Assembly: GCF_008014695.1 (NCBI RefSeq)
Contig: NZ_VOXE01000001.1
Coordinates: forward strand, 310,001-374,000
DNA: 64,000 nucleotides
Direction: 5' to 3'
DNA from: Chryseobacterium sp.
GTDB taxonomy: Bacteria > Bacteroidota > Bacteroidia > Flavobacteriales > Weeksellaceae
Shown: piece after piece, positions 1 to 7,982 of the stretch
Numbering within the stretch: the first letter of the stretch is position 1
How the letters are laid out: each line of letters opens with the position of its first letter
The notes under the pieces: model-generated
The model's database searches: none
What the model was told of the DNA's origin: nothing
The model's input: only the letters and a program-made list of their open reading frames with translations
Program-made: the position numbers and the translations under genes

Positions 1-79
1 CGGTGTTTTTTTGTTGCATTAACTGTTACCATATTTATTAATTTTTGCCAATTCTGTTTTCAGTCTTATGCTTATCATA

Positions 80-108
80 TTGTAATTATTTAATTTTATA
101 TATCTTTG
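80..108 (+). promoter_or_regulatory. Bacteroidota-type promoter of the CNNM/CBS gene
   Basis: A -7 box TATCTTTG lies at 101-108, with ATTG ending at 82 and an 18-base gap between them. This fits the Bacteroidota consensus TTTG / TAnnTTTG. The start codon is at 131, giving a leader of about 17 bases. Bases 1-79 hold no gene that I can see. Confidence 0.7.
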
Positions 109-130
109 CAGCAATATATTCAAACTCTAA

Positions 131-1489
131 ATGGACTCTGACATAGTCAAGCTTTTATTAGCAATTCTCCTCGTATTACTCAATGGTTTTTTCGTAGCCG
201 CAGAATTCTCAATTGTTAAAGTCCGTTATTCGCAGATCCAGATCAAAGCCGCTGAAGGAAACGCCATGGCGAAACAGGCGGAACACATCATCAAACATCT
301 TGATGAGTACCTTTCAGCTACGCAGCTCGGGATTACTTTAGCTTCTCTTGCCTTAGGGTGGGTGGGTGAAAGTGCCATGCATCATGTCATTGAAAATACT
401 TTCCACTATTTAAATATTACCATTGACCCGGCTACCGTAACCACCATCTCCCTTGTGATCAGTTTTCTGTTGATTACGGTGATGCACATTGTGTTCGGGG
501 AATTGATTCCTAAATCAATCGCAATCAGGAAAGCGGAAGCCACTACAATGGCCATTGCAATGCCGTTAAGGGTTTTTTATACCGTTTTCAAGCCTTTTAT
601 CTGGGCAATGAACCAGATGTCAAGTGCTGTTCTGCGTCTGATGAAAATTCATCCGGCCTCAGAACATGAAATTCATTCTACTGAAGAGCTTCAGCTCTTG
701 GTGAAACAGTCGGCTGATTCTGGAGAAATCGAGGAAGAAAACTACGAGATCATTAAAAACGCTTTCGATTTTACAGATCATTCAGCCAAACAGATTATGG
801 TTCCGCGACAGAATATCGCTTCCATCGATTTCGACAGTGATATCGAAGAGATTATTGGTAAGATTATGGACAGTGGTTATTCCAGGATTCCTGTTTTCCA
901 GGGTTCTATTGATAACATTATCGGAATTTTTTACGCCAAGGAAATTATCAGAGAATACATCAAGCGGAAAGGTGCAATTACCCACGAAGTTTTAAAAGAA
1001 CTGATGCGGGAAGCCTTTTTTGTGGTCGGGAGCAAGAAAATTTCAGACCTGCTGAAGGTTTTTCAGCAGAAAAAACAGCATTTGGCCGTTGTGATCGATG
1101 AATTTGGCGGTACCGAAGGAATCGTAACTCTTGAAGATATTCTGGAAGAACTTGTTGGCGAAATTCAGGATGAAGAAGATGACGAAGAGAAGATCGTTGA
1201 CAAAGTAGGCGAGAATGTTTTCTGGGTGCAGGCTACTCAGCCGCTCGATGAAATCAATGAACATTTGCCTAAAAAATTCACGCTGTCTGAAGAAAGTGAA
1301 TACAACACGCTTGCAGGATACATTCTGCATGAACTGGAAGATATTCCGGAAGAAAACCAGGAATTTGTCATCAACAACTATCATGTGAAAATTCTGAAAA
1401 TGCAGAACAAAAGCGTTGACCTGGTTGAGCTGGTGTACGAAGAATCCAATATTATCGATGACCTGAGCGAAGAGATCAGCGAACTTTAA
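131..1489 (+). CDS. CNNM/CBS-domain membrane protein (HlyC/CorC family)
   Basis: A 452-residue inner-membrane protein with the layout of the hemolysin-C/CorC family. An N-terminal DUF21 (CNNM) domain of about 200 residues has hydrophobic segments near residues 7-29, 65-80 and 100-125. A CBS pair follows at about 220-345, starting at IMVPRQ and ending at TLEDILEELVGEI. A CorC_HlyC transporter-associated domain fills about 365-440. Members are linked to magnesium or cobalt efflux or to metal homeostasis; the old name hemolysin is misleading. Some Bacteroidota paralogues (GldE) act in gliding motility, but this copy has no gld neighbour. It is transcribed with clpS just downstream (30-base gap). 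The family call is firm and the transported ion is not known. Confidence 0.9.
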   Translation: MDSDIVKLLLAILLVLLNGFFVAAEFSIVKVRYSQIQIKAAEGNAMAKQAEHIIKHLDEYLSATQLGITLASLALGWVGESAMHHVIENTFHYLNITIDPATVTTISLVISFLLITVMHIVFGELIPKSIAIRKAEATTMAIAMPLRVFYTVFKPFIWAMNQMSSAVLRLMKIHPASEHEIHSTEELQLLVKQSADSGEIEEENYEIIKNAFDFTDHSAKQIMVPRQNIASIDFDSDIEEIIGKIMDSGYSRIPVFQGSIDNIIGIFYAKEIIREYIKRKGAITHEVLKELMREAFFVVGSKKISDLLKVFQQKKQHLAVVIDEFGGTEGIVTLEDILEELVGEIQDEEDDEEKIVDKVGENVFWVQATQPLDEINEHLPKKFTLSEESEYNTLAGYILHELEDIPEENQEFVINNYHVKILKMQNKSVDLVELVYEESNIIDDLSEEISEL

Positions 1490-1519
1490 CCCAGATCCGG
1501 AAACGGATATGCTAAAAGA

Positions 1520-1837
1520 TTGAATCAGATGATCAACAATATTTACAATTCAAGAAATTACGAAAAACCACAGCGGGAATATGAAGAAGATGTCGCCCTC
1601 CTCGAAAAGGAAGACGACGTTTACAAACTGGTGCTGTGGAACGATGACGTTAATACTTTCGACGATGTCATTTCAGCTCTGATCGAAATTTGTGGGCATA
1701 CCCTGGAACAGGCTGAACAGTGTACCTTGCTCGTCCACTACAAAGGCAAATGCACGGTAAAAACCGGTTCCCTCGAACTTCTGAAACCCATGCACGAAAA
1801 ACTGATCGCGCGCAGTTTAACAAGCGAGATCGTATAA
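1520..1837 (+). CDS. clpS: ATP-dependent Clp protease adaptor ClpS
   Basis: A 105-residue ClpS adaptor. The core reads KLVLWNDDVNTFDDVI, the N-end-rule pocket and ClpA/C-docking loop typical of the family, followed by the helix with QAEQCTLLVHYKG and the C-terminal strand LLKPMHEKLIARSL. ClpS delivers substrates with destabilising N-terminal residues to the Clp AAA+ unfoldase in the cytoplasm. The N-terminal 35 residues are a flexible extension, as in other ClpS proteins. A second in-frame ATG at 1529 could be the true start. The gene probably shares a transcript with the CNNM/CBS gene and ends at a clear terminator. Confidence 0.92.
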   Translation: MNQMINNIYNSRNYEKPQREYEEDVALLEKEDDVYKLVLWNDDVNTFDDVISALIEICGHTLEQAEQCTLLVHYKGKCTVKTGSLELLKPMHEKLIARSLTSEIV

Positions 1838-1864
1838 AAAAAGACGCAATTTGCGTCTTTTTTG
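1838..1864. terminator. Rho-independent terminator between clpS and the M28 peptidase
   Basis: An inverted repeat AAAGACGCAA / TTGCGTCTTT with an A-run on one side and a T-run on the other sits between two convergent genes. It can therefore work in both directions. Confidence 0.85.
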
Positions 1865-1881
1865 TGTTGGTATATTACAGT

Positions 1882-4101
1882 TTAAAACTTCACTTTCATC
1901 GTAAGTTCTTTTCCGTTTCTGATCACCGTCACCGGAATTTCATCCCCCGAATTTACTTTGGAAAGGCAGTCCATATAAGAATATACTTCCTTCACCTCAC
2001 ATTTCCCGATTTTGGTCAGAATATCACCAGCCTGAATTCCTGCATCAGATGCAGGCCGGTGTTCAGAAACCCCGTCAATATGCAATCCGTCTTTGGTATC
2101 TTCATAACTCGGCATGATTCCGAGTGTTACTTTGTATTTCGGAATGGCTTTGCTTTGGGTGAGTTTGGTTTTGGTGAAAGGAATTTCTTTTATACTGGCC
2201 AGTTCGTTTGCCAGGCCGAAAACATACCCGGTAATATTTCTGACTCCTTCAAAATTGATTTTGTCTGTATCATCAGTCGGTTTGTGATAATCTGCGTGTG
2301 TTCCTGTGAAGAGAAACAGAACCGGAATATCTTTCAGATAAAAACTCGTGTGGTCACTCGGTCCTACACCGGCACTGTCAATGGCTAAGTTATAACCGGC
2401 GGGTTTGTAACGCGCAATCATTTCTCCAAAAATTGGCGACGTTCCGATTCCACCTACCGGCAGGACTTTATCTTTGTTCAGCCTTCCGACCATATCCAGA
2501 TTGATCATCGAAACAACATTTGGATATTTCACTTTTACGGTTTCTGCAAAATTTTTAGAACCGATGAGCCCGTCTTCTTCTCCTGAAAATAAAGCAAAAA
2601 CATAGTTGGCCTTCTCTTTGGTTTTATTTGTTGAAAACATCCTGGCGAGTTCAAGTACAGCCGAAGTTCCAGAAGCATTGTCATCAGCTCCGTTGTGAAT
2701 CTGCCCATCAGAATTCATCAATGTGGAATTGTGGTGCTCGTTCAGGCCGAGATGGTCGTAATGTGCACCAATGATGATGGTTTTGTCGGCTTTGTTGTCT
2801 AAAAATCCGATGACGTTTCTGCCGTTTGTTTTAACTGAAGAATTTTCCTCGTGCGGATTCATTTTTATGGAGTATTCAAAAGGAATAATTTCTGTTTTAA
2901 GGCCGGAGTTTTTCAGTGCTTTTGAAATAAATTCTGCTGCTTTTTTTTCACCTTCGCTTCCAGCGAGACGGCCTTTCAGTTGATCTGATGCCAAGTATCC
3001 AATGGAATTTCTTAGGTTTTCTTCCGATACATTTTCGTTAGCATCATTTTCTACCCAGTCCGCGATAAAAACGTTGGTTTCATGGAGTTTCCCGGCCTGT
3101 CTGTTGCTGGAAAAAACCAGTTTTTTTCCGTCATGAGAAAACATCGGGAATGCATTGAATTCACTTTCGTAAGTAATCTGTCTTAAATTTTTACCGTCAA
3201 TATCAATGGAATAAATCTGGAAATCATATCCACGGGTGGAGTGGTGGTTGGAAGAAAAAAGGATTTTTTTATCAGAAGGATGAAAATACGGTGACCAATT
3301 TGCTTTTCCCAGTTTTGTAATCTGTTTGAGGCCGCTTCCGTCGATATTCATCGTGTAAATTTCCATCTCGGTCGGTGCGACAAGATTTTCAGCCAGAAGC
3401 GCTTTATATTCTTGTACATCTTTTTCTGTTTTCGGACGCGAAGAACGGAAAACCAACTTCTTTGAATCATGGGAGAAAAAAGCGCCGCCGTCGTAGCCCA
3501 ATCCTGAGGTGAGCTGTTTCAGGTTTTTACCGTCAAGATCCATTCTCCAGAGTTCGAGGTCGCCGCTTCTTGAAGAGGTAAACACAATGTATTTTCCGTC
3601 TGGAGAGACTACTGCCTCGGCATCGTACCCCGGTGAATCTGTTAACTTTTTAATGATTTTGCCATTCTGGTCGGCTTCATAAATATCAAATTCAGCATAC
3701 ACGGGCCAGAGATATTTTCCGTCGGTTCTGGGAGCAGGTTTTGCTGGACATTCTTTGCTGGCAGCATGCGTAGAAGCGTAAATGATATGTTTTCCGTCGG
3801 GCATGAAAAAAGAACACGTGGTCCTTCCTTCTCCTGTTGAAACCAGTTGCAGATCTTTGGTTCCGATCTCTTTCCGAGAAAGATCCAGCAGATAAATCTG
3901 ATCACAGTGTGCACCGATCAGCGGGTTTGTTACCTGTAGGGTGAGTTTTTTACCGTCCGGAGAGAAGTAGGCTTCAGCGTTGTCTCCGCCAAAAGTAAGT
4001 TTGCGGATATTGGCAAGGTTTGTTTCCTGAGCGGAGATCATCCCGAACATCAGTAAAAAAGCGGGAAAGGCTGTCCTTAGGGAATAGTTTTTATGGATCA
4101 T
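1882..4101 (-). CDS. Secreted PD40-M28 aminopeptidase-PDZ protein
   Basis: A 739-residue exported protein. Residues 1-24 form a signal peptide ending MISA-QE. Residues of about 30-345 carry TolB/PD40-type beta-propeller repeats, seen as recurring FSPDGKK, VSPDGKY, FSHDSKK and FSHDGKK. Residues of about 360-640 are an M28 metallopeptidase with the zinc-site motifs GAHYDHLG, GADDNASGT and SGEEDGL, then a late HADYHKPTDD. Residues of about 655-739 form a PDZ-like domain (HRPASDAGIQAGDILTKIG). The expected activity is release of N-terminal amino acids from peptides in the periplasm or outside the cell; the propeller and PDZ probably help bind substrate. No T9SS sorting tail is visible. It is a single-gene unit facing clpS. 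Confidence 0.88.
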   Translation of the reverse strand: MIHKNYSLRTAFPAFLLMFGMISAQETNLANIRKLTFGGDNAEAYFSPDGKKLTLQVTNPLIGAHCDQIYLLDLSRKEIGTKDLQLVSTGEGRTTCSFFMPDGKHIIYASTHAASKECPAKPAPRTDGKYLWPVYAEFDIYEADQNGKIIKKLTDSPGYDAEAVVSPDGKYIVFTSSRSGDLELWRMDLDGKNLKQLTSGLGYDGGAFFSHDSKKLVFRSSRPKTEKDVQEYKALLAENLVAPTEMEIYTMNIDGSGLKQITKLGKANWSPYFHPSDKKILFSSNHHSTRGYDFQIYSIDIDGKNLRQITYESEFNAFPMFSHDGKKLVFSSNRQAGKLHETNVFIADWVENDANENVSEENLRNSIGYLASDQLKGRLAGSEGEKKAAEFISKALKNSGLKTEIIPFEYSIKMNPHEENSSVKTNGRNVIGFLDNKADKTIIIGAHYDHLGLNEHHNSTLMNSDGQIHNGADDNASGTSAVLELARMFSTNKTKEKANYVFALFSGEEDGLIGSKNFAETVKVKYPNVVSMINLDMVGRLNKDKVLPVGGIGTSPIFGEMIARYKPAGYNLAIDSAGVGPSDHTSFYLKDIPVLFLFTGTHADYHKPTDDTDKINFEGVRNITGYVFGLANELASIKEIPFTKTKLTQSKAIPKYKVTLGIMPSYEDTKDGLHIDGVSEHRPASDAGIQAGDILTKIGKCEVKEVYSYMDCLSKVNSGDEIPVTVIRNGKELTMKVKF

Positions 4102-4193
4102 TGGTTACATTTTCTATAACAAATATACTTAATTAAAATGCTCATTTCTTCAAAAATCATCGTTGAAATAGAAGATTCAATTCCTTAAAATAT

Positions 4194-4201
4194 TATATTT
4201 G
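4194..4201 (+). promoter_or_regulatory. -7 box upstream of udk
   Basis: TATATTTG matches TAnnTTTG and lies 13 bases before the udk ATG. I see no well-spaced -33 TTTG. Confidence 0.55.
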
Positions 4202-4214
4202 TAAAAAACAAAAT

Positions 4215-4832
4215 ATGCTGGTTATCGGAATTGCAGGAGGAACAGGGTCAGGAAAAACCACAGTGGTGAATAAAATACTGCAACAACTGAATACTGAAGG
4301 GGTGAACGTGCTGTCGCAGGATAATTATTATCACGACAATCAGCAGCTTACGCTTTCTGAACGCGAAGTCTTAAATTATGACCATCCAAAATCAATCGAT
4401 TTTGACCTTCTCATCAGTCATGTGAGGGCTTTAAAAAACGGCGAAACCATCGATCAGCCTTTGTATTCTTTTGTAACGCACTCCAGAACGGGTGACCATA
4501 TTTTGATTGAACCGCGAAATGTTCTGATTGTGGAAGGAATTCTGGTCCTTACGAATAAGGAACTATTGAAAGAGTATGATTTAAAAGTTTTTGTACACGC
4601 CGATTCTGACGAAAGGCTGATCCGCAGAATCCGCCGCGACACGCAGGAACGTGGCCGAGACCTCCAGGAAGTGCTTCACCGTTACCAAACGACTTTAAAA
4701 CCGATGCACCAGGAATTCATAGAGCCTTCAAAAAACGAAGCCGACCTGATTGTTCCGAATATGAAACAGAACACCGTGGCCATTGATTTTCTTTCAACAG
4801 TCATCAACAACACGCTCAAAAAAACACATTAA
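4215..4832 (+). CDS. udk: Uridine kinase
   Basis: A 205-residue P-loop kinase. The Walker A motif GGTGSGKTT is at residues 8-16. The family segments SQDNYYHD and NYDHPKSIDFDLL, and the RRIRRDTQERGRDL lid, are those of uridine/cytidine kinase. It phosphorylates uridine and cytidine to UMP and CMP in pyrimidine salvage, in the cytoplasm. Length and motifs match full-length bacterial Udk. It is first in a tight run with the DivIC-like gene, which starts 2 bases after its stop codon, and then the mutase subunit gene. Confidence 0.95.
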   Translation: MLVIGIAGGTGSGKTTVVNKILQQLNTEGVNVLSQDNYYHDNQQLTLSEREVLNYDHPKSIDFDLLISHVRALKNGETIDQPLYSFVTHSRTGDHILIEPRNVLIVEGILVLTNKELLKEYDLKVFVHADSDERLIRRIRRDTQERGRDLQEVLHRYQTTLKPMHQEFIEPSKNEADLIVPNMKQNTVAIDFLSTVINNTLKKTH

Positions 4833-4834
4833 CT

Positions 4835-5197
4835 ATGGACGAAAAACTCATTAAAGAAATCAAACCGAAATCTGCAGGAATGAAGTTTTTTCAGAAGTAT
4901 ATTCTGAATAAATATTTCATCACCATTTTTCTTTTTTTGGGATGGATGGTTTTTTTCGACAGTACCTCGTTCCTCGTGATCAATGAACTGAACGGTGAGA
5001 TCAGCAAATACGAAAAGCAGATGAGCTATTATCAGGAAGAGTACAGAAAGAATGATGAATTTTATAAGAAACTCATGAACAACAAAGATGAAAAGGAAAA
5101 ATATGCACGCGAAAATTATTTCATGAAAAAACCCAACGAAGAAATCTTTATTTTAGTCGTGGACAGTACAAATCTGAAAGCAGATTCAAAAAAATAA
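4835..5197 (+). CDS. FtsB/DivIC-like septum formation initiator
   Basis: A 120-residue bitopic membrane protein. A basic cytoplasmic N-terminus is followed by one transmembrane segment at about residues 31-50 (FITIFLFLGWMVFF), then a periplasmic coiled coil of about residues 58-90 rich in E, K and Y. The motif YARENYFMKKPNEEIFIL is the typical end of the FtsB/DivIC family. It should bridge FtsL and FtsQ in the divisome. The 2-base gap after udk suggests translational coupling. This gene order (udk, divIC-like, mutase subunit) is, from memory, common in Chryseobacterium relatives. Confidence 0.85.
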   Translation: MDEKLIKEIKPKSAGMKFFQKYILNKYFITIFLFLGWMVFFDSTSFLVINELNGEISKYEKQMSYYQEEYRKNDEFYKKLMNNKDEKEKYARENYFMKKPNEEIFILVVDSTNLKADSKK

Positions 5198-5211
5198 TCC
5201 AAATTTTAAAA

Positions 5212-6375
5212 ATGTTTACAAAAACTTCACTCCAGGACTGGGAAAATCTTGTTAAGAAACAATTGAAAACTGATGATTTCCTTTCTGTTCTTATGAAAGA
5301 AAATCTGGAAGGAATTACAGTAAAGCCGTACTATGCGGCTGTTGAAAGACCTCTTAAAAATCTTCCGAAAGTGGAGGAGTCGACTCATTTGGTTTCTGCT
5401 TACCAGGAAAATCTCGAAGATCAGGCTTTTGCATTTCTTCTCGATAAAAATGTGGAAAATCTGGAGGAGAAAGTGATTTTTGTGAACAATAAAGACCTTG
5501 CCGAACACATCTCCGTCGAAGAGAACAACCGCTACTTTTCTCTCATCGATGTGTTTGATGAAGACACCGGCGAACTGCATGAAAATTTAGGCAAAGAACT
5601 GCTGGAAAAATCATTCGAAAGAAATATCTGCATAGATGCAGCACTTCACCAGAATTCCGGTGCGTCCATTCAGCAGCAGCTTGCAACTGCACTTGCCAAA
5701 TCAAAGGACTTGACCGAAATTTTCGGTGCCGAAGTACAGAAAAAGATCATTTTCAGGTTTGCAGTCGGCGGAAATTATTTCTTCGAAATCGCTAAAATCA
5801 GGGCTTTTAAGTTACTGTTCAATCAGTTTTCAAAAGAATTTGGACTTGATGAGATTCCGTATATTTTTGCGGAAACATCTATGCGGAATAAGGCGGCAAA
5901 TGATGCTGAAAATAACCTGATCCGCTCCACACTGGAGCTTTCCGCAGCGATGATTGGCGGTGCAGACGCAGTTTTCTGCAATAATTTCAGAATCGTTGGC
6001 GCAAATTCTCTTTCCGAAGAGATTTCCTTCAAGCAGCAGATTGTGCTGGCTTACGAAAGTATCATCAATGTTTTTGATGATGCGGGCAACGGCAGTTATT
6101 ATATCGACAACATCACGCAGCAGTTCGCGGAAAAATCATGGAAATTATTCCTTGAAATGGAAGAGGAGGGAGGTTACAGCGAATTGATGAAAGCCGGAAC
6201 GCTTCAGAAAAACATCTTTGATCATGCACTTGAAGAGCAGAAATGGGTTGAAGAAGGAAAGCTGAAATTAATCGGCGTGAACCTGTATCCGAAAACAGAG
6301 AAAACAAGATCTGTGGACGAATTGTATAACCCTTCGGTCATCAAACCGGTGCGCTGGGCCGAAATGTATGAATAA
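5212..6375 (+). CDS. mutA: Methylmalonyl-CoA mutase small (beta) subunit
   Basis: A 387-residue protein resembling the non-B12-binding small subunit of methylmalonyl-CoA mutase. It has the barrel segments VGGNYFFEIAKIRAFK and AETSMRNKAANDAENN, and ends with the subunit-type tail LIGVNLYPKTEKTRSVDEL. No cobalamin-binding DxHxxG domain is present, as expected for this subunit. The dimer converts succinyl-CoA and methylmalonyl-CoA in propionate and branched-chain metabolism. It is shorter than many small subunits, which often exceed 450 residues. The large subunit usually lies next to it but is absent here; a methyltransferase gene follows instead. The assignment is good and the state of the holoenzyme cannot be judged from the window. 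Confidence 0.8.
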   Translation: MFTKTSLQDWENLVKKQLKTDDFLSVLMKENLEGITVKPYYAAVERPLKNLPKVEESTHLVSAYQENLEDQAFAFLLDKNVENLEEKVIFVNNKDLAEHISVEENNRYFSLIDVFDEDTGELHENLGKELLEKSFERNICIDAALHQNSGASIQQQLATALAKSKDLTEIFGAEVQKKIIFRFAVGGNYFFEIAKIRAFKLLFNQFSKEFGLDEIPYIFAETSMRNKAANDAENNLIRSTLELSAAMIGGADAVFCNNFRIVGANSLSEEISFKQQIVLAYESIINVFDDAGNGSYYIDNITQQFAEKSWKLFLEMEEEGGYSELMKAGTLQKNIFDHALEEQKWVEEGKLKLIGVNLYPKTEKTRSVDELYNPSVIKPVRWAEMYE

Positions 6376-6414
6376 GAAATTTACATTTCTCCTGATTTAC
6401 GCACTAAAACTGTT

Positions 6415-7563
6415 GTGAAAAAAATCCTGACAAAAGAAATTCAGAACTATATCAATGCAAATCTCAACAACGATTTGCATTCTTTGTTACTGAGGAAAAG
6501 CCCTTTCCCTGAAGTGTCGATGCCGGAAATCGTTCAGCAGATCAAGGGCAGAAAAGTGGCAGAGAAAAAATTCCCTTTTTTGCTTCAGGAAAATATTGTT
6601 TTTCCGCCCAATCTGAATCTGGAACAGGCTTCTTCGCAGTCAACGGCTTTGTTTAAAGCCAAAGACCTGAAAGGGATGAAATTCCTTGATCTTACCTGTG
6701 GTTTTGGGATCGATGCCTTTTTTTTATCTGAAAAATTTGAGGAAGTTACCTTGGTGGAGCAAAACACTGAACTTTTGGAAACGGTTGAGCACAACTGGAA
6801 TACTCTTGGCCGGAAAGCACATTTTATCAATGAAAATCTGGAAATATTTTTGAACAGAAACACAGAAAATTTTGATCTCATTTACCTGGACCCAGCACGC
6901 CGCGATGACGAAAAAAACAAAAAATTCCTGCTCGAGGATCTTTCGCCAAACCTGTTGGAGATTCAGGAAAAATTATTGGATACTGCAGAACAACTCATTA
7001 TTAAGCTTTCACCGCTCGTTGACATTTCCTACCTCATTTCTGTTTTGCGGGGCCTTTCAGAAATCACGATTATCGCCGTTAAAAATGAAGTAAAAGAACT
7101 GTTGGTTATCCTAAACTCCGGACAACAAAAAAAGGATGTTAAAATATCCTGTCATAACCTTGAAAGCACCGAACCGGCTTTCAGCTTCAATTTTAATGAC
7201 GAAAAAAGTGCACCTTCCGAATTTTCTGAGCCGCTCAAATTCCTCTATATTCCGAATAATGCGATATTGAAATCCGGAGCCTTTAATTTAATCTCAAAAA
7301 AATTAGGCGTCAAAAAACTCCATCCTAATACTCATTTATATACTTCTGATCTCTTGTTGGAAGACTTTCCGGGTAGAATATTATCAGTGGAAATAATAGA
7401 ATCAAAACAGATTAAAAAGGGGGAGAAATTCAATATTATTTCCAAAAATTACCCGCTGGCTCCGGATGAAATCAAAAAAAAATACAAAATTTCTGACGGC
7501 GGAAACACTTATCTGATTTTCACCCAAAGCCAAAAGGGGAAAATTATTTTAAAATCACTTTAA
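6415..7563 (+). CDS. Class I SAM methyltransferase with THUMP-like domain (PG_1098-type)
   Basis: A 382-residue protein starting with GTG. The SAM-binding core lies at about residues 90-170: LDLTCGFGIDAFFLSE (motif I), VTLVEQN, and the DLIYLDPARRD acidic motif typical of this Bacteroidota family. The C-terminal part of about 150 residues fits the ferredoxin-like and THUMP-like domains of the PG_1098 structure. The family is probably an RNA methyltransferase, because THUMP modules bind RNA, but the substrate is not known. It follows the mutase gene by 39 bases. Confidence 0.82.
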   Translation: MKKILTKEIQNYINANLNNDLHSLLLRKSPFPEVSMPEIVQQIKGRKVAEKKFPFLLQENIVFPPNLNLEQASSQSTALFKAKDLKGMKFLDLTCGFGIDAFFLSEKFEEVTLVEQNTELLETVEHNWNTLGRKAHFINENLEIFLNRNTENFDLIYLDPARRDDEKNKKFLLEDLSPNLLEIQEKLLDTAEQLIIKLSPLVDISYLISVLRGLSEITIIAVKNEVKELLVILNSGQQKKDVKISCHNLESTEPAFSFNFNDEKSAPSEFSEPLKFLYIPNNAILKSGAFNLISKKLGVKKLHPNTHLYTSDLLLEDFPGRILSVEIIESKQIKKGEKFNIISKNYPLAPDEIKKKYKISDGGNTYLIFTQSQKGKIILKSL

Positions 7564-7578
7564 AAATCAGTGTTTTTC

Positions 7579-7609
7579 TTTGTGGGAATGCCAACATTTC
7601 TTACTTTTG
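7579..7609 (+). promoter_or_regulatory. Canonical Bacteroidota promoter of the small lipoprotein
   Basis: TTTG at 7579-7582, 19 bases of spacing, then TACTTTTG at 7602-7609. This is an exact match to the TTTG-N19-TAnnTTTG consensus, 19 bases before the ATG at 7629. It is the cleanest promoter in the window. Confidence 0.8.
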
Positions 7610-7628
7610 GGCAATCAAAAATTTCAGA

Positions 7629-7889
7629 ATGAAAAAAATTATTTTAGGAGTGTTGCTGGCCGGTACCGTAATGAGCTGTAAAAAAATTCAGCCCGGAGGA
7701 AATTTGGGAGCACTGAAACTGGAAGAAGGAACTGAAAGATATTCGGAAGACCAGCCCGGAAGTGCAAACACTGTTCATGCTGTTCCTGAAGCTCATGCTG
7801 ATGCCGACAGTACTGCTGCACCTCATAACGTTGCGGAAAAAGCAAAGACTGACAGTGTGAAAGGCCCAACTTCACCCGAACACCGTTAA
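7629..7889 (+). CDS. Small lipoprotein of unknown function
   Basis: An 86-residue protein with a lipoprotein signal: MKKIILGVLLAGTVMSC, the Cys at residue 17 being the acylation site, followed by KK. The mature part is low in hydrophobic residues and rich in A, D, E, S, T and H, so it is probably disordered. I do not recognise a domain. A similar small lipoprotein (MKKILTMALIGG..., at 38938) has the same layout and a related ADST-type composition. It has its own strong promoter and lies alone before the dipeptidase gene. It is probably anchored in the outer or inner membrane; no function can be assigned. Confidence 0.75.
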   Translation: MKKIILGVLLAGTVMSCKKIQPGGNLGALKLEEGTERYSEDQPGSANTVHAVPEAHADADSTAAPHNVAEKAKTDSVKGPTSPEHR

Positions 7890-7982
7890 TAAACTCTTTT
7901 AAAAATACAAAATGTCTTGCTCCTGCTGGGCATTTTTTTTTATTTTTACGCGTCCCTATTTAATAACTTTAATTATACCACA

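Noticed and set aside
1..79. Left window edge considered as the end of another gene
   Set aside because: No open frame or terminator could be supported.
1720..2388. A 222-codon open frame on the plus strand
   Set aside because: It overlaps the clpS end, the terminator and the M28 gene in antisense, and has no protein pattern I recognise.
7917..7982. N-terminal extension of the M20 dipeptidase
   Set aside because: A TTG start gives a hydrophobic stretch alien to cytoplasmic M20 enzymes; the ATG at 7983 fits.
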